The notes under the pieces: model-generated | The model's input: the letters and a program-made list of their open reading frames with translations, nothing else | Told to the model about the DNA's origin: nothing | Database searches by the model: none | Shown here: positions 6,375 to 14,654 of the stretch, one piece after another | Numbering within the stretch: position 1 is the first letter of the stretch | How the letters are laid out: every line of letters begins with the position of its first letter | Origin: CAXTTV01 sp964247295 | Lineage (GTDB): Bacteria; Chloroflexota; Ktedonobacteria; Ktedonobacterales; Ktedonobacteraceae | NCBI GenBank assembly: GCA_964247295.1 | Contig: CAXTTV010000057.1 | Span: forward strand, 1 to 25,565 | DNA length: 25,565 nucleotides | Direction of reading: 5' to 3' | Made by a program: the position numbers and the translations under genes

Positions 6375-8591
6375 ATGATATCCAGAAATAATTCTAGCAA
6401 CCAGCCAGGACGTGCTGGTTTACCTTACTGGAAGGGTATTACATCTATTCTGTTCATTCTCTCCATGGTCTTGACCGTTGTCGTGGTCCTGGTTGAGCCC
6501 AAAATCAGATCTGCCTTTGCCGACAACGCGGCTCCTACCTTGACGGTCAATGCCTCGTCCGATCGTTATCCCATTAGCCAGGACATTTATGGTATGAACC
6601 GGTATGCCCTGGACGCGGGCCTGTCCAAAGAGCTAGGGAATCCTGTGGACCGCCTGGGTGGTAACAATACCTCCCGCTACAATTGGAAGGCAGACTCCAC
6701 GAATTCTGGTGATAACTACTACTATGCTGGCGGAGGCCATGGCATCTATATGGGAGATAGCAAACCCGAAACTAGCAACGGTACTGACACATCTTCTGCG
6801 GACCGCTTCGTGAACCAGGCGGCCAGTCAGGGCAGCAAAACTCTGATGACGGTGCCCATGGTCCCCTACATCACTAAGACCAGCGAACCTAATTGCTCTT
6901 ATCCCAAATCCCTTTATCCCAATCAAGGTGTTTTTTCGACGGTAACCGTTGGCTATGGGGATGTTTGTGGTAATGGACGCGATGCCAGTGGCAAACACAT
7001 CCTGGATACCAACATTGGCTTGAACAACGCGCCCAATAGTCCCGACTTCCAGAAAGCCTGGATTCAACACCTTGTCGCCACCCATGGCACGGCTGCCAAT
7101 AAAGGCGTCAATATCTACAACCTGGATAACGAGCCCTCCATCTGGTACGACACACATGCCGATATTCATCCGGATAAAACCGGCTACGATGAACTGGTCA
7201 AGCTCTCCACTTCCTACGCCCAGACGATCAAATCGGTCGATCCTACTGCCGCTACTGCGGGCCCCGTCGACTTTGGCTGGTGTGGCTATCTCGGCAACTG
7301 CTTTGGCAAAGCCGGGGATGACTTCGCCTCCCACAAAAACACCTATCTGTCCGAATACTACCTCCAGCAGATGCACGCCTACGAGCAAACCCACGGCACC
7401 AGACTTTTGGACTACTTCGATGAACACTACTATCCCGAAGGCACCCCCAATGGCACCCTGTATTCGGCTACTGCTGGCAGTAGTGCCCTCCAGAAGGATC
7501 GCTTGAACTCGACGCGTTCCCTGTGGGACCCCACCTATGTGGAAAACAATTGGATCGGCCAGCGCGATGGAGCCATCAACCTGTTGCCCCGTTTCCATAA
7601 CTGGATCAACAAAGATTATCCCGGTACCAAACTGGCTATCAGCGAGTACAACTTCGGCGGTCTGGAGTCCATGAATGGTGCCTTGACCCAGGCTGATGTC
7701 CTGGGCATTTTCGGACGTGAGAAGGTGGATCTGGCTACCATTTGGGGCCCACCAACTCCTGATCAGCCTGGTGCCTATGCCTTCCGTATGTATCGCAACT
7801 ACGATGGCAAGGGCAGCAAATATGGTGACACCTGGATCAAGTCCAGCAGCAGTGACCAGAGCCAACTGGCCGTCTATGGCGCTCAGCGCAGTAGTGATCA
7901 AGCGCTTACATTGATGATTATCAACAAAACTGGCAACGCTTTGACCAGCAACCTTTCCCTCACCGGGGCCAATCCCACAGCCAAGGCTCAGGTTTATACC
8001 TATAGCAGCGCTAATCTCAAGGCTATCGTCCGCCAACCCGACCTCGCAGTCAACGCCAGTAAGATCACCACTACCTATCCTGCCAATTCCATCACCCTGC
8101 TCGTTGTCCCTACCAATGGGAAGATCTCGAATAGTGGCAAGGTGCTAACAGGAAGTGTTATCAGTGATCAAGGTGGTGCATTGTATCGAAGTCGAAACAC
8201 CGCTAATAAAGCATTTGATGGCAATACTACAACATTTTATGATGCAGCAAAGACAACGGGAGCCTGGACAGGGATTGACCTGGGAAAGGGAAATACTGCT
8301 GTCGTCAATACCATCAAGTACTACCCACGCCCAGGCTATACATATCGTATGGTAGGAGGCTCCTTCCAAGGAAGCAACGACCTGAGTAACTGGACGACAT
8401 TGAGTACCATTCGCAGTGATCCAGGGTTACAATGGACAACGGTTAACGTGACCAATACAACTGGCTATCGCTACCTGCGCTACCTCTCAGCCAGTACAGG
8501 AAGCTTCGGTAACGTCGCCGACATTCAGTTTATTGGTAACAGTGGTGGCTCTACGAGTCCTGTTAATACACCCTCCTCAACACATCATTAG
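6375..8591 (+). CDS. Secreted GH44-family glycoside hydrolase with C-terminal F5/8-type domain
   Basis: This 738-residue exported enzyme is predicted to hydrolyse beta-glucans such as cellulose or xyloglucan outside the cell. Residues 1-49 form a basic N-terminus, a hydrophobic stretch (about 22-40) and an A-F-A cleavage site. The GH44 core runs from about 55 to 480: Y-G-M-N at 72, the acid/base Glu253 in D-N-E-P-S-I-W, and the nucleophile Glu424 in A-I-S-E-Y-N-F-G. A beta-rich segment follows to ~580, and residues ~590-725 form a discoidin/F5-8C-like carbohydrate-binding domain (A-F-D-G-N, W-T-G-I-D-L-G, Y-R-Y-L-R-Y). AAGGAGGA at 6363-6370 supports ATG 6375; GTG 6372 is too close. It is a single-gene unit ended by the terminator at 8737-8772. 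GH44 assignment rests on motifs; the exact substrate is not determinable. Confidence 0.88.
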   Translation: MISRNNSSNQPGRAGLPYWKGITSILFILSMVLTVVVVLVEPKIRSAFADNAAPTLTVNASSDRYPISQDIYGMNRYALDAGLSKELGNPVDRLGGNNTSRYNWKADSTNSGDNYYYAGGGHGIYMGDSKPETSNGTDTSSADRFVNQAASQGSKTLMTVPMVPYITKTSEPNCSYPKSLYPNQGVFSTVTVGYGDVCGNGRDASGKHILDTNIGLNNAPNSPDFQKAWIQHLVATHGTAANKGVNIYNLDNEPSIWYDTHADIHPDKTGYDELVKLSTSYAQTIKSVDPTAATAGPVDFGWCGYLGNCFGKAGDDFASHKNTYLSEYYLQQMHAYEQTHGTRLLDYFDEHYYPEGTPNGTLYSATAGSSALQKDRLNSTRSLWDPTYVENNWIGQRDGAINLLPRFHNWINKDYPGTKLAISEYNFGGLESMNGALTQADVLGIFGREKVDLATIWGPPTPDQPGAYAFRMYRNYDGKGSKYGDTWIKSSSSDQSQLAVYGAQRSSDQALTLMIINKTGNALTSNLSLTGANPTAKAQVYTYSSANLKAIVRQPDLAVNASKITTTYPANSITLLVVPTNGKISNSGKVLTGSVISDQGGALYRSRNTANKAFDGNTTTFYDAAKTTGAWTGIDLGKGNTAVVNTIKYYPRPGYTYRMVGGSFQGSNDLSNWTTLSTIRSDPGLQWTTVNVTNTTGYRYLRYLSASTGSFGNVADIQFIGNSGGSTSPVNTPSSTHH

Positions 8592-8736
8592 GGTTTCTCG
8601 AAAGTCCAAAGGAGGTGAGAAAAGAAGAGTCCATCCGTTAAAATGAACTCATCGTCAATGGATTTCTTTGAGGAGAGACCCTTCGTAGACTCTTCCACAG
8701 TACTTCAAGAAGTCAAGATACAAGCAGCTATGACAC

Positions 8737-8772
8737 AAAATTGGACAAACTCACACGTTTGTCCAATTTTTT
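8737..8772 (+). terminator. Intrinsic terminator after the GH44 gene
   Basis: A perfect 14-bp stem (8737-8750 with 8757-8770), a six-base loop and a T run to 8772 form a strong rho-independent terminator. The A-run on the left arm means it may also work for leftward transcription coming from the broken SRPBCC gene. Confidence 0.85.
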
Positions 8773-8846
8773 CGGCAATCCGCTCTTACGTGAGACCCAG
8801 TTCCTCGCTCCTCTGGAGAAAAAGATCCATCCTGTGTAATATTTCT

Positions 8847-9290
8847 CTAGGCTGTGTGACCTTCGAGATAACGCTTCAGCGCCTCTAGCGTTCGGTGATT
8901 TTCATCTTGTGTCGCCTGTACGATCATGGGATGCATCAATCGAAGTAATCCTCCTGTCGCGATCGTACCGGTTCGTTCCAGATGGGTTCCAGTTTCTGTG
9001 GGGGTCAGTTCGTAGCGAATGGTGATAGCAAGATCATTTTTTCGGTGGCCTGATGGAACAGCAGGAGACTCTCGGGCTGATACTCGCGTACTTTACCATA
9101 GAGAGTGTTTTCCGGAATCCGATCGAAGTAGGTTGTGCCTTGCTTCATAGGAATGTCGGATACATTCACGGTCCCGCGATAGGTTTGCGAGGTAGAGAGC
9201 CAGCGTTTATATCCCGATGTGTCAGCAAGGGCTGCGAAAACGTCGGTTGGTGGACAATCGATTATCGATGTTGAGTGCGCTGACTGTTGC
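8847..9290 (-). pseudogene. SRPBCC / polyketide cyclase-like protein, frameshifted
   Basis: The leftward reading gives a START-like ligand-binding fold protein: S-T-S-I-I-D-C-P-P-T-D-V-F at its start, W-L-S-T, G-T-x-Y-F-D-R-I, then in another frame I-T-I-R-Y-E-L-T-P-T-E-T-G-T and a final R-Y-L-E-G-H-T-A stop at 8847-8849. The two frames join at a run of six T on the plus strand (9037-9042); seven would restore one frame. No start codon with a ribosome site precedes the domain. SRPBCC proteins bind hydrophobic ligands or act as cyclases; this copy is most likely inactive, unless the run length is a sequencing error. Confidence 0.7.
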
Positions 9291-9425
9291 TCGCATGGAT
9301 GGGATTGAGCCGCCAAGATCGGTGACAAGCTTGTGAGCAAGCTGAACCGCTGAGGCCGGGTTCTGTCCTGTATAGAGGTTACGGTCGACGGTAATGAAAT
9401 TGAAGTATGGGATTGCACCAATTGA
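9222..9425 (-). pseudogene. C-terminal stub of a DJ-1/PfpI-family protein
   Basis: The frame read leftward from 9425 contains F-I-T-V-D-R-N-L-Y-T-G-Q-N-P-A-S-A, then Q-L-A-H-K-L. The T-G-Q-N-P-A-S motif is typical of the C-terminus of DJ-1/PfpI type-1 glutamine-amidotransferase-like proteins (chaperone/glyoxalase relatives). Only ~40 residues match; the rest of the ~200-residue domain is missing, and the match stops at the 3' end of the STAND-TPR gene. The frame stays open down to 9222 without further homology. This is a truncated remnant with no start. Confidence 0.6.
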
Positions 9426-9433
9426 GCTATTTT

Positions 9434-12400
9434 TTATTCCTCCAGATAATGAGCCAAGAATTTGCTGTAGAGCTCCGGCTGGTCAGCCTCGATCCATTGC
9501 AGGGGCTGGAAGAGGGCACGCGACAGACCGAGATCCTGGGCCTGTTGCAGGCTAATCATCGCCTCGGTGTCCTTGCCTGTCCAGAGACAGGCCATAGCTT
9601 TCCAAAAGTAGGCGTCAGGCTCGTCTGGCTGGAATTCGATGAGCATTTGGGTCTCTTTTTCGGCCTCAGCATAGTGTTCCTGGAACCAGCGCGCGACCGA
9701 CTGACAGAGGTGTCCTTCATAGGTATCTGGTGCGTGTTTGGATAGGCTTTCCAGGTTTGCCAATATTTCCTGGCTGGGACCATGAGCGCTCAGATCCGTC
9801 CATTGGGCCATCCAGCCAGCGTTAACATGGCCGGGCTCCAGATCCCAGCAGCGGCTATAGGCCTCGGCTGCCCGCTCAGGATCTCCCTGGCGCAGATGAT
9901 AGTTCCCAAGCAGATACCAGGTGTCACTATCGTCAGGCTTGAGGCCGATTGTCTGCTCATAATCCGCGATTGCTCGTGTGTAGTCCCCCATCGAAGCATA
10001 GGCCATGCCACGCTGTCGGTATAATATGGCGTCCCGCTCTTGCGCCTGCTCGTCCAATCCATCCGCCATCTCTAGAGCGTCGGAGAGGCTCTCGATCGCC
10101 GCGAGATAGTCGCCCTGACGCAGCAGAAGCTGGCCCCGCTCACCGAAAACCCAGTCGGGTCGGCTTCCGTTCTCCAAGGCCTGACTGAGATCGGCCAGAG
10201 CCTCACGATTTTTCTCCATCTGCGCGTATATCTGGCTGCGGTAGACGTAGGCATCACTTTTTCCAAGATCTATGGCCTGGTTGAAGTCTAGCAGGGCCTG
10301 ATGGTTGCGGTGCTGATACTGATATAGTTTGCCCCGCGCCATATAGGCAATCCCATAATCGGGGATCATCTCAATCGCACGATTGAAGTCGGTCAGGGCC
10401 TGCGTTTGCTGATTGAGGAGTTGATAAATTTCGCCCCGCTGCACATAAGGCCAGGCATTATGGGGATTAAGCTCCATCGCTTTAGAAAAGTCTGCCAATG
10501 CCTGAGCGTAATTTTGCATGTCTCGATAGGCGAGGCCACGGCTACCATAGGCCCAGGCATAATCAGGCTTAATGGCAATCGCTTGATTAAAATCGTCGAT
10601 GGCTCGATCATACTCATGGATCTGAGTATAGGCGATACCCCGGCTTCCGTGTGTCCAGGCGTGCCGTGGGCGTAGTTCAATCGCCTTATCAAAGTCGGTG
10701 ATTGCTTCAATGTAGCGTCCCATCGCGGAATAGCTGCCACCGCGATCGTGATAGAGTTGTGAGAGCTGCTTTTGGGAAAAGTTTTTCTCGGCACTCAGTC
10801 GTTTGATCAGCAGGCTGGAAGCTTCCAGAAACTCGGGACTGGCGGGGAGCGCTTCAATGTAGCGGATCAGCAGTTGGGCGGCCTCGCGAGCATCCCGGTT
10901 CACCGTTAGATGAGGCAGATCAGCGCTACTCTCTTTATCCTCTGTAATCCAGGACCCGGCCAGAGCCTTCAGACGGCTGAGGATCTCGCCGGCCTGATCG
11001 GGTTGTCGAAAGATTCTTAGAACCTGTCCAATCCCCTGGTTATGGCTGGTCTGATCGGGTAAGAGTAAGAGTTGCTCAGCTAGAGCCAGCGTGAGGTCTC
11101 GCCATTCCTCTGTTTTATAGATGTTCTCGGGATCTTCCTGTCTCCTCGCTTGAATCTGCTGGTGATAATGGTCCGCGATTAGTCGGCGTGTCTCATAGTA
11201 TCTCGTGGGGGAGCGTTGAAAAAGGTAGCGACTGAAGAGCTCCTGTGAGTGATCATGGTAGCTATAGCGGCCATTGAGATCGTGAGACTCGACAAAGGGT
11301 TGCTCTACCAACCAGTGATAGAGTGAGTGGCGCTCCTGATCTGGAATATAAGGAAAGATTGCCAGATCATCTTGATTGAATGGACGGGTCAGTAGCGCGG
11401 CATCCTGGGCTATCTCGCGCTTAGTTTCCTCTTCTCGTGGAATCCAGCGTAGATAATTCTCGATCACGTTAGCTGTGGGATAAATCTGTCCGGCGGTATT
11501 GCTGGTCAGCAATCCCAGATAGAGTGGCAGGCCGCGCGAGAGCGCGCGGATCGTCTCGATGCGAGCGGGATCGGTAATCCCCCGCGCCGTCAGATAGATC
11601 TCTGTCTCTTCCCGGTCGAAACTATTAAGATTGATGGTTCTTAGGGTATCTGAACTGATATGTTCTTGCCATCGCGTCAGGTCGCGTGTGACCAATCGGT
11701 TTAAGGGAAGGCGGCCAGCGATCACAAACACCACATTATCTTGAATATTCATCTCAAGCAGATCGAGGAGCCAGGGGAGGATCTGGTCGGATATCTGTTC
11801 AAACGTATCGATGCAGAGCAGGATACGTTTGCGCCTTTTCATACGTCTGGGCTCTAAAAGCATTGCCGGAGTCGCGGCATGGTGCCAAAGCTCAGTAGTG
11901 AAGGCCTGTGTCAGGCGATGGATGGAGTCCAGGGCCTGATGCAGATCTTGCTGCTGACGACGGTTCTCCATCTGCTTCACAATGAAGTCTGCCGTGACCT
12001 GTGTGAGTGGGCCAGCGATTGGTACATTCTCGACAATCGATCCAGCGATATCGGGAGCGCGACGCAGAATGTTGTCGCGATCGCCGTCACCCTGTCCAAA
12101 GAGCCGCCAGAACGTCTGATGGTGTTCGCGGAGCGCCCGACTGAAGCCTCCCTCCATCCCGAGCTGCTCGGCCCAATGTTGCATAATATGCATAGGGGTT
12201 GCCTGACGCTCATCGACAAGAGCAACTTCGCAGTAACCGCTATAATCAGAACATTGAGTCTCGTGGATAAAGCGTTTTAACAAGCTGGTTTTGCCAACAC
12301 CGGCGTTACCGGCGATCGAGATAATATTGTGCGTTGGCTTCTCTGGTCTTAGAATGAGTTCTGCAAAATAATGCATCTCGCTGGCGCGCCCTATGAACAA

Positions 12401-12469
12401 GTGGCGGGGATCAAGCACTGATGGAGTCTCATTGGGCTCCGGAGAGTCATGAAAATTCACGAAAGGCAT
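9434..12469 (-). CDS. STAND-type P-loop NTPase with C-terminal TPR array
   Basis: This 1011-residue protein has three parts. Residues ~24-35 hold a G-R-A-S-E segment typical of the start of AAA_16/STAND modules. The P-loop is G-N-A-G-V-G-K-T (54-61) and Walker B is I-L-L-C-I-D-T-F-E (216-224). A winged-helix-like middle runs to ~550. From ~565 to ~990 there are about ten TPR-like units (for example D-R-G-x-x-Y, Y-x-x-A-I-x-D-F-x-x-A-I, L-x-P). No membrane segment or separate effector domain is seen. Such proteins act as nucleotide-driven switches in transcription control, signalling or phage defence; the role here cannot be told. The ATG at 12469 has a weak AGGA-like site. It has its own promoter and its 3' end abuts broken genes. 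Confidence 0.88.
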   Translation of the reverse strand: MPFVNFHDSPEPNETPSVLDPRHLFIGRASEMHYFAELILRPEKPTHNIISIAGNAGVGKTSLLKRFIHETQCSDYSGYCEVALVDERQATPMHIMQHWAEQLGMEGGFSRALREHHQTFWRLFGQGDGDRDNILRRAPDIAGSIVENVPIAGPLTQVTADFIVKQMENRRQQQDLHQALDSIHRLTQAFTTELWHHAATPAMLLEPRRMKRRKRILLCIDTFEQISDQILPWLLDLLEMNIQDNVVFVIAGRLPLNRLVTRDLTRWQEHISSDTLRTINLNSFDREETEIYLTARGITDPARIETIRALSRGLPLYLGLLTSNTAGQIYPTANVIENYLRWIPREEETKREIAQDAALLTRPFNQDDLAIFPYIPDQERHSLYHWLVEQPFVESHDLNGRYSYHDHSQELFSRYLFQRSPTRYYETRRLIADHYHQQIQARRQEDPENIYKTEEWRDLTLALAEQLLLLPDQTSHNQGIGQVLRIFRQPDQAGEILSRLKALAGSWITEDKESSADLPHLTVNRDAREAAQLLIRYIEALPASPEFLEASSLLIKRLSAEKNFSQKQLSQLYHDRGGSYSAMGRYIEAITDFDKAIELRPRHAWTHGSRGIAYTQIHEYDRAIDDFNQAIAIKPDYAWAYGSRGLAYRDMQNYAQALADFSKAMELNPHNAWPYVQRGEIYQLLNQQTQALTDFNRAIEMIPDYGIAYMARGKLYQYQHRNHQALLDFNQAIDLGKSDAYVYRSQIYAQMEKNREALADLSQALENGSRPDWVFGERGQLLLRQGDYLAAIESLSDALEMADGLDEQAQERDAILYRQRGMAYASMGDYTRAIADYEQTIGLKPDDSDTWYLLGNYHLRQGDPERAAEAYSRCWDLEPGHVNAGWMAQWTDLSAHGPSQEILANLESLSKHAPDTYEGHLCQSVARWFQEHYAEAEKETQMLIEFQPDEPDAYFWKAMACLWTGKDTEAMISLQQAQDLGLSRALFQPLQWIEADQPELYSKFLAHYLEE

Positions 12470-12548
12470 TGTCCTAAACCTCGCTCGTATTTTACTGCCT
12501 ATAGCCGGAAAGGAACTGGGGCCGCCAGCGATTTCACTGGTCTTTTGT

Positions 12549-12578
12549 ATGATAGAGGATGGTATGATCGCCTGTCAA
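12549..12578 (-). promoter_or_regulatory. Promoter of the STAND-TPR gene
   Basis: On the minus strand TTGACA (12573-12578) and TATCAT (12549-12554) are spaced by 18 bases, about 80 bases before the start codon. Confidence 0.6.
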
Positions 12579-12632
12579 TTATCTTCTCGGTTGGATTTGC
12601 ATATCCGGAGGTATTGCTGAAGAAGATGAAGC

Positions 12633-12673
12633 AAAGAAAAGAGATCCATCTCTAGAACAGATCTCTTTTCTTT
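12633..12673 (-). terminator. Intrinsic terminator after the small membrane peptide gene
   Basis: A perfect 14-bp stem (12633-12646 with 12660-12673) encloses a 13-base loop. The outer part of the stem is A-rich on one side and T-rich on the other, so it could act in both directions. It begins at the stop codon of the minus-strand gene at 12673-12843. Confidence 0.65.
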
Positions 12674-12843
12674 TAGAGGATATAGCAGAGGGCAATGGTA
12701 AAGCAAATACTAAAAAATATGGCAGCCAGGACCAGATACTCCATCACGCCCGGATAACGTCGATACATTTTCAGACGGCGGCGGTTCTGAAGCTGCACCA
12801 TCTGTTCCTGTACCTGCCCTAAGAACAGTAAATGTGAGAACAC
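12673..12843 (-). CDS. Small single-span membrane protein, 56 residues
   Basis: The GTG at 12843 follows a strong GAGGAGG ribosome site nine bases upstream, and a promoter lies just before that. The product has a Gln/Arg-rich first half (Q-V-Q-E-Q-M-V-Q-L-Q, R-R-R-L-K, Y-R-R-Y) and a hydrophobic C-terminal helix (about residues 36-55) ending in C-Y-I-L. The basic patch before the helix predicts a cytoplasmic N-terminus. The frame continues upstream to 12891, but that start would sit in the promoter. A terminator overlaps the stop. Promoter, ribosome site and terminator together make this a likely real gene. I do not recognise a family. Confidence 0.65.
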   Translation of the reverse strand: MFSHLLFLGQVQEQMVQLQNRRRLKMYRRYPGVMEYLVLAAIFFSICFTIALCYIL

Positions 12844-12862
12844 AATAGAGATCCTCCTCTCT

Positions 12863-12891
12863 CTTATAAATATTGTATAGGGAAAAGTCAA
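12863..12891 (-). promoter_or_regulatory. Promoter of the small membrane protein gene
   Basis: On the minus strand TTGACT (12886-12891) and TATAAG (12863-12868) are spaced by 17 bases, 20 bases before the GTG start. The short leader consists mostly of the ribosome site. Confidence 0.6.
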
Positions 12892-12951
12892 GAAATTATA
12901 AAGAAATTGTTTTTAGTACGTTTTATTTTTCTAAAATGTCTCAGTTGCCCA

Positions 12952-12981
12952 TTGACTGTAGGAGCTAGAGGCTCCTACAAT
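12952..12981 (+). promoter_or_regulatory. Promoter with an internal perfect dyad (candidate operator)
   Basis: TTGACT (12952-12957) and TACAAT (12976-12981) are spaced by 18 bases. TGTAGGAGC at 12957-12965 and GCTCCTACA at 12971-12979 form a perfect inverted repeat with a 5-base centre that fills the spacer and touches both boxes. No T run follows the dyad, so it is not a terminator. It is placed to control the 13027 gene. Confidence 0.6.
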
Positions 12982-13026
12982 CCAGAAATAACGGTTATAT
13001 ACGTGTAAGGTTTAGGAAAGCAAGCG

Positions 13027-14643
13027 ATGAGTAATCTTCCGCCGTCGCCATCGGAGCCGGAACAGACCCCGAGCCTGGAACAAACGTTGCGAGAGGCCGA
13101 AAAACGACGCATCCAGCGTTTATCGCGGGGCAGTTCTAGAATTATTGTACCCAGCTTTGGTGAGAAAGTTCTGCCAATCTTGCTGGTGCTCATGGAGTCG
13201 TGCTGTGCTGTGGGTCTGCTATTGGCTCAGAGCGTCACTGTCTTTTTTGGCTCAGCGGAGCCATTATTGCCGCTCTGGTCGCCTCCGCTTCTTTCACTTA
13301 CAACCTTTTATCTTGTACGGAGGCAGCAGGAGAACGTGGCCTCGCGCGAGCAATTGCATACAGGTGGGCAAAGCCTGCTGGCTGTTGGTTTCTTGCTTGT
13401 CCTGCTTTTTCTTATCTGGCTTCGCTTTTATACGGCTCAGTTTTTTCTAGATCCTCGCTGGCTCCTGTCCCTCTGTAGTGACTTTCTCTTTTTTAATGCT
13501 TATGCCTGGCAAACGCTGGCGATCTCTTCTGTCTCTTTGCTCCTCGGTTGGCGTGGTACCCGGTTGGCGGATCACTTAATTGAGCCCTCGCATGTGACGC
13601 GTGAGCTCTGGGTGGGTGGGGGCTTGCTCATCCTGGCGATCCTGGTCTGTGGGGGAAGAGATCTCCCGCCATCGCAAGCATATAATCAACCAACATTGCT
13701 GGTGCTAACCCCAACCTTTCTCTCGCTTGGCTTGATGGCCCATGCCCTGGCAAATACTACTTTTGTGAGACGCTTTCACACGTTTGGTCTGGAGCGGAAC
13801 AATAATCCTCAGGAGCGTTCACTCACACTTTTGCTGGCCTTCTGGGGTCTCCTGACCACTCTTCTGGTTGTAGGTCTTGGCCTTTTGCTGAACCGAGAGA
13901 TCTTTGATGGCCTGTTACACCTGTTGGGATATCTGGCTATTGTGTACGATTTTATAGCTCAGGTTCTCGCCTTTATTGTAGTGGTGGTGGTCACGCCAAT
14001 CTTCTGGCTTTTGGAAAGATTGCCCTTTCATCTCCCGCACCTCAGGCAGATTAACCCGCTGTCCAACCCCAGTGTCATAGCGTCAGCGGCCCCAAATAGA
14101 CCAGATATTTACGCTCTGCTTGTCCTGGCGATAAAGATCATTGTACCGGTGGTGGTCCTGATAACTGTCTATCTGCTGGCGCGAAAGATCTTCCGTTCCC
14201 GAAGCATTCTACTGCGGAAGCGAGAGGAGATCACGCACGAGAGTTTTTGGTCCTGGTCGTTGTTCTGGAGTCAGATTGTCGGTATCTGGCGCGCGTTTGT
14301 GAACCGTCTGTTGCGCCGTTCTCCTACGAAAGAGGTTGAGAGCTTACAAATTTTTGAAGTTGAAGGGCGGAGCGACTCGGCAGCTCGTTCGGTGCGAGAG
14401 ATTTATCGTGCGTTTTTATATGCCGCCATGGGACAGGGCTATACGCGCAAACGCAATGAGACGCCGGGGGAATTCGAGGCGCGCTTGCAGCAGACCTCAC
14501 TGGCCGATCCAAATCTTGAGGCGTTGACGCGTACCTATAGTGGAGTGCGTTACGGAGATGAAAGTATAGAAGAGGACAGAATCAAAGATCTAAGAGGGCG
14601 TTGGGAAGATCTGGAGCGGCGCTGGCAACGCGCCCAAAGGTAA
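13027..14643 (+). CDS. Polytopic membrane protein with C-terminal DUF4129 domain
   Basis: This 538-residue protein starts with a Pro/Glu-rich cytoplasmic segment (1-40). About nine hydrophobic segments follow between ~45 and ~400, the last being a long V/I-rich helix before an R-K-I-F-R-S stop-transfer signal. The C-terminal soluble part (about 455-535) contains R-E-I-Y-R-A-F-L, R-x-x-x-E-T-P-x-E-F and Y-S-G-V-R-Y-G, the pattern of DUF4129. This domain is often encoded near or fused to transglutaminase-like proteins, but no such gene is in the window. ATG 13027 has aggaaag nearby. The gene is convergent with recF, 11 bases apart, with no obvious terminator between them. Biochemical role is unknown. 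Confidence 0.85.
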   Translation: MSNLPPSPSEPEQTPSLEQTLREAEKRRIQRLSRGSSRIIVPSFGEKVLPILLVLMESCCAVGLLLAQSVTVFFGSAEPLLPLWSPPLLSLTTFYLVRRQQENVASREQLHTGGQSLLAVGFLLVLLFLIWLRFYTAQFFLDPRWLLSLCSDFLFFNAYAWQTLAISSVSLLLGWRGTRLADHLIEPSHVTRELWVGGGLLILAILVCGGRDLPPSQAYNQPTLLVLTPTFLSLGLMAHALANTTFVRRFHTFGLERNNNPQERSLTLLLAFWGLLTTLLVVGLGLLLNREIFDGLLHLLGYLAIVYDFIAQVLAFIVVVVVTPIFWLLERLPFHLPHLRQINPLSNPSVIASAAPNRPDIYALLVLAIKIIVPVVVLITVYLLARKIFRSRSILLRKREEITHESFWSWSLFWSQIVGIWRAFVNRLLRRSPTKEVESLQIFEVEGRSDSAARSVREIYRAFLYAAMGQGYTRKRNETPGEFEARLQQTSLADPNLEALTRTYSGVRYGDESIEEDRIKDLRGRWEDLERRWQRAQR

Positions 14644-14654
14644 CCTGTTCAAAG

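Noticed and set aside
6152..6400. 82-codon minus-strand frame upstream of GH44
   Set aside because: It is antisense to the GH44 start region and has no ribosome site; the plus-strand remnant at 6158-6322 is the more protein-like reading.
6633..8036. Long minus-strand open frame (467 codons) opposite the GH44 gene
   Set aside because: It is a shadow of a codon-biased gene: no ribosome site, repetitive Ile/Gly/Val-rich translation, and the plus strand has clear GH44 motifs.
8643..8888. 81-codon plus-strand frame after the GH44 gene
   Set aside because: It runs through the perfect terminator hairpin at 8737-8772 and into the antisense of the SRPBCC remnant; the GGAGG upstream is about 30 bases from the ATG.
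12449..12655. 68-codon plus-strand frame between the STAND-TPR gene and the terminator
   Set aside because: It overlaps the STAND-TPR start and its promoter in antisense and ends in the terminator stem.
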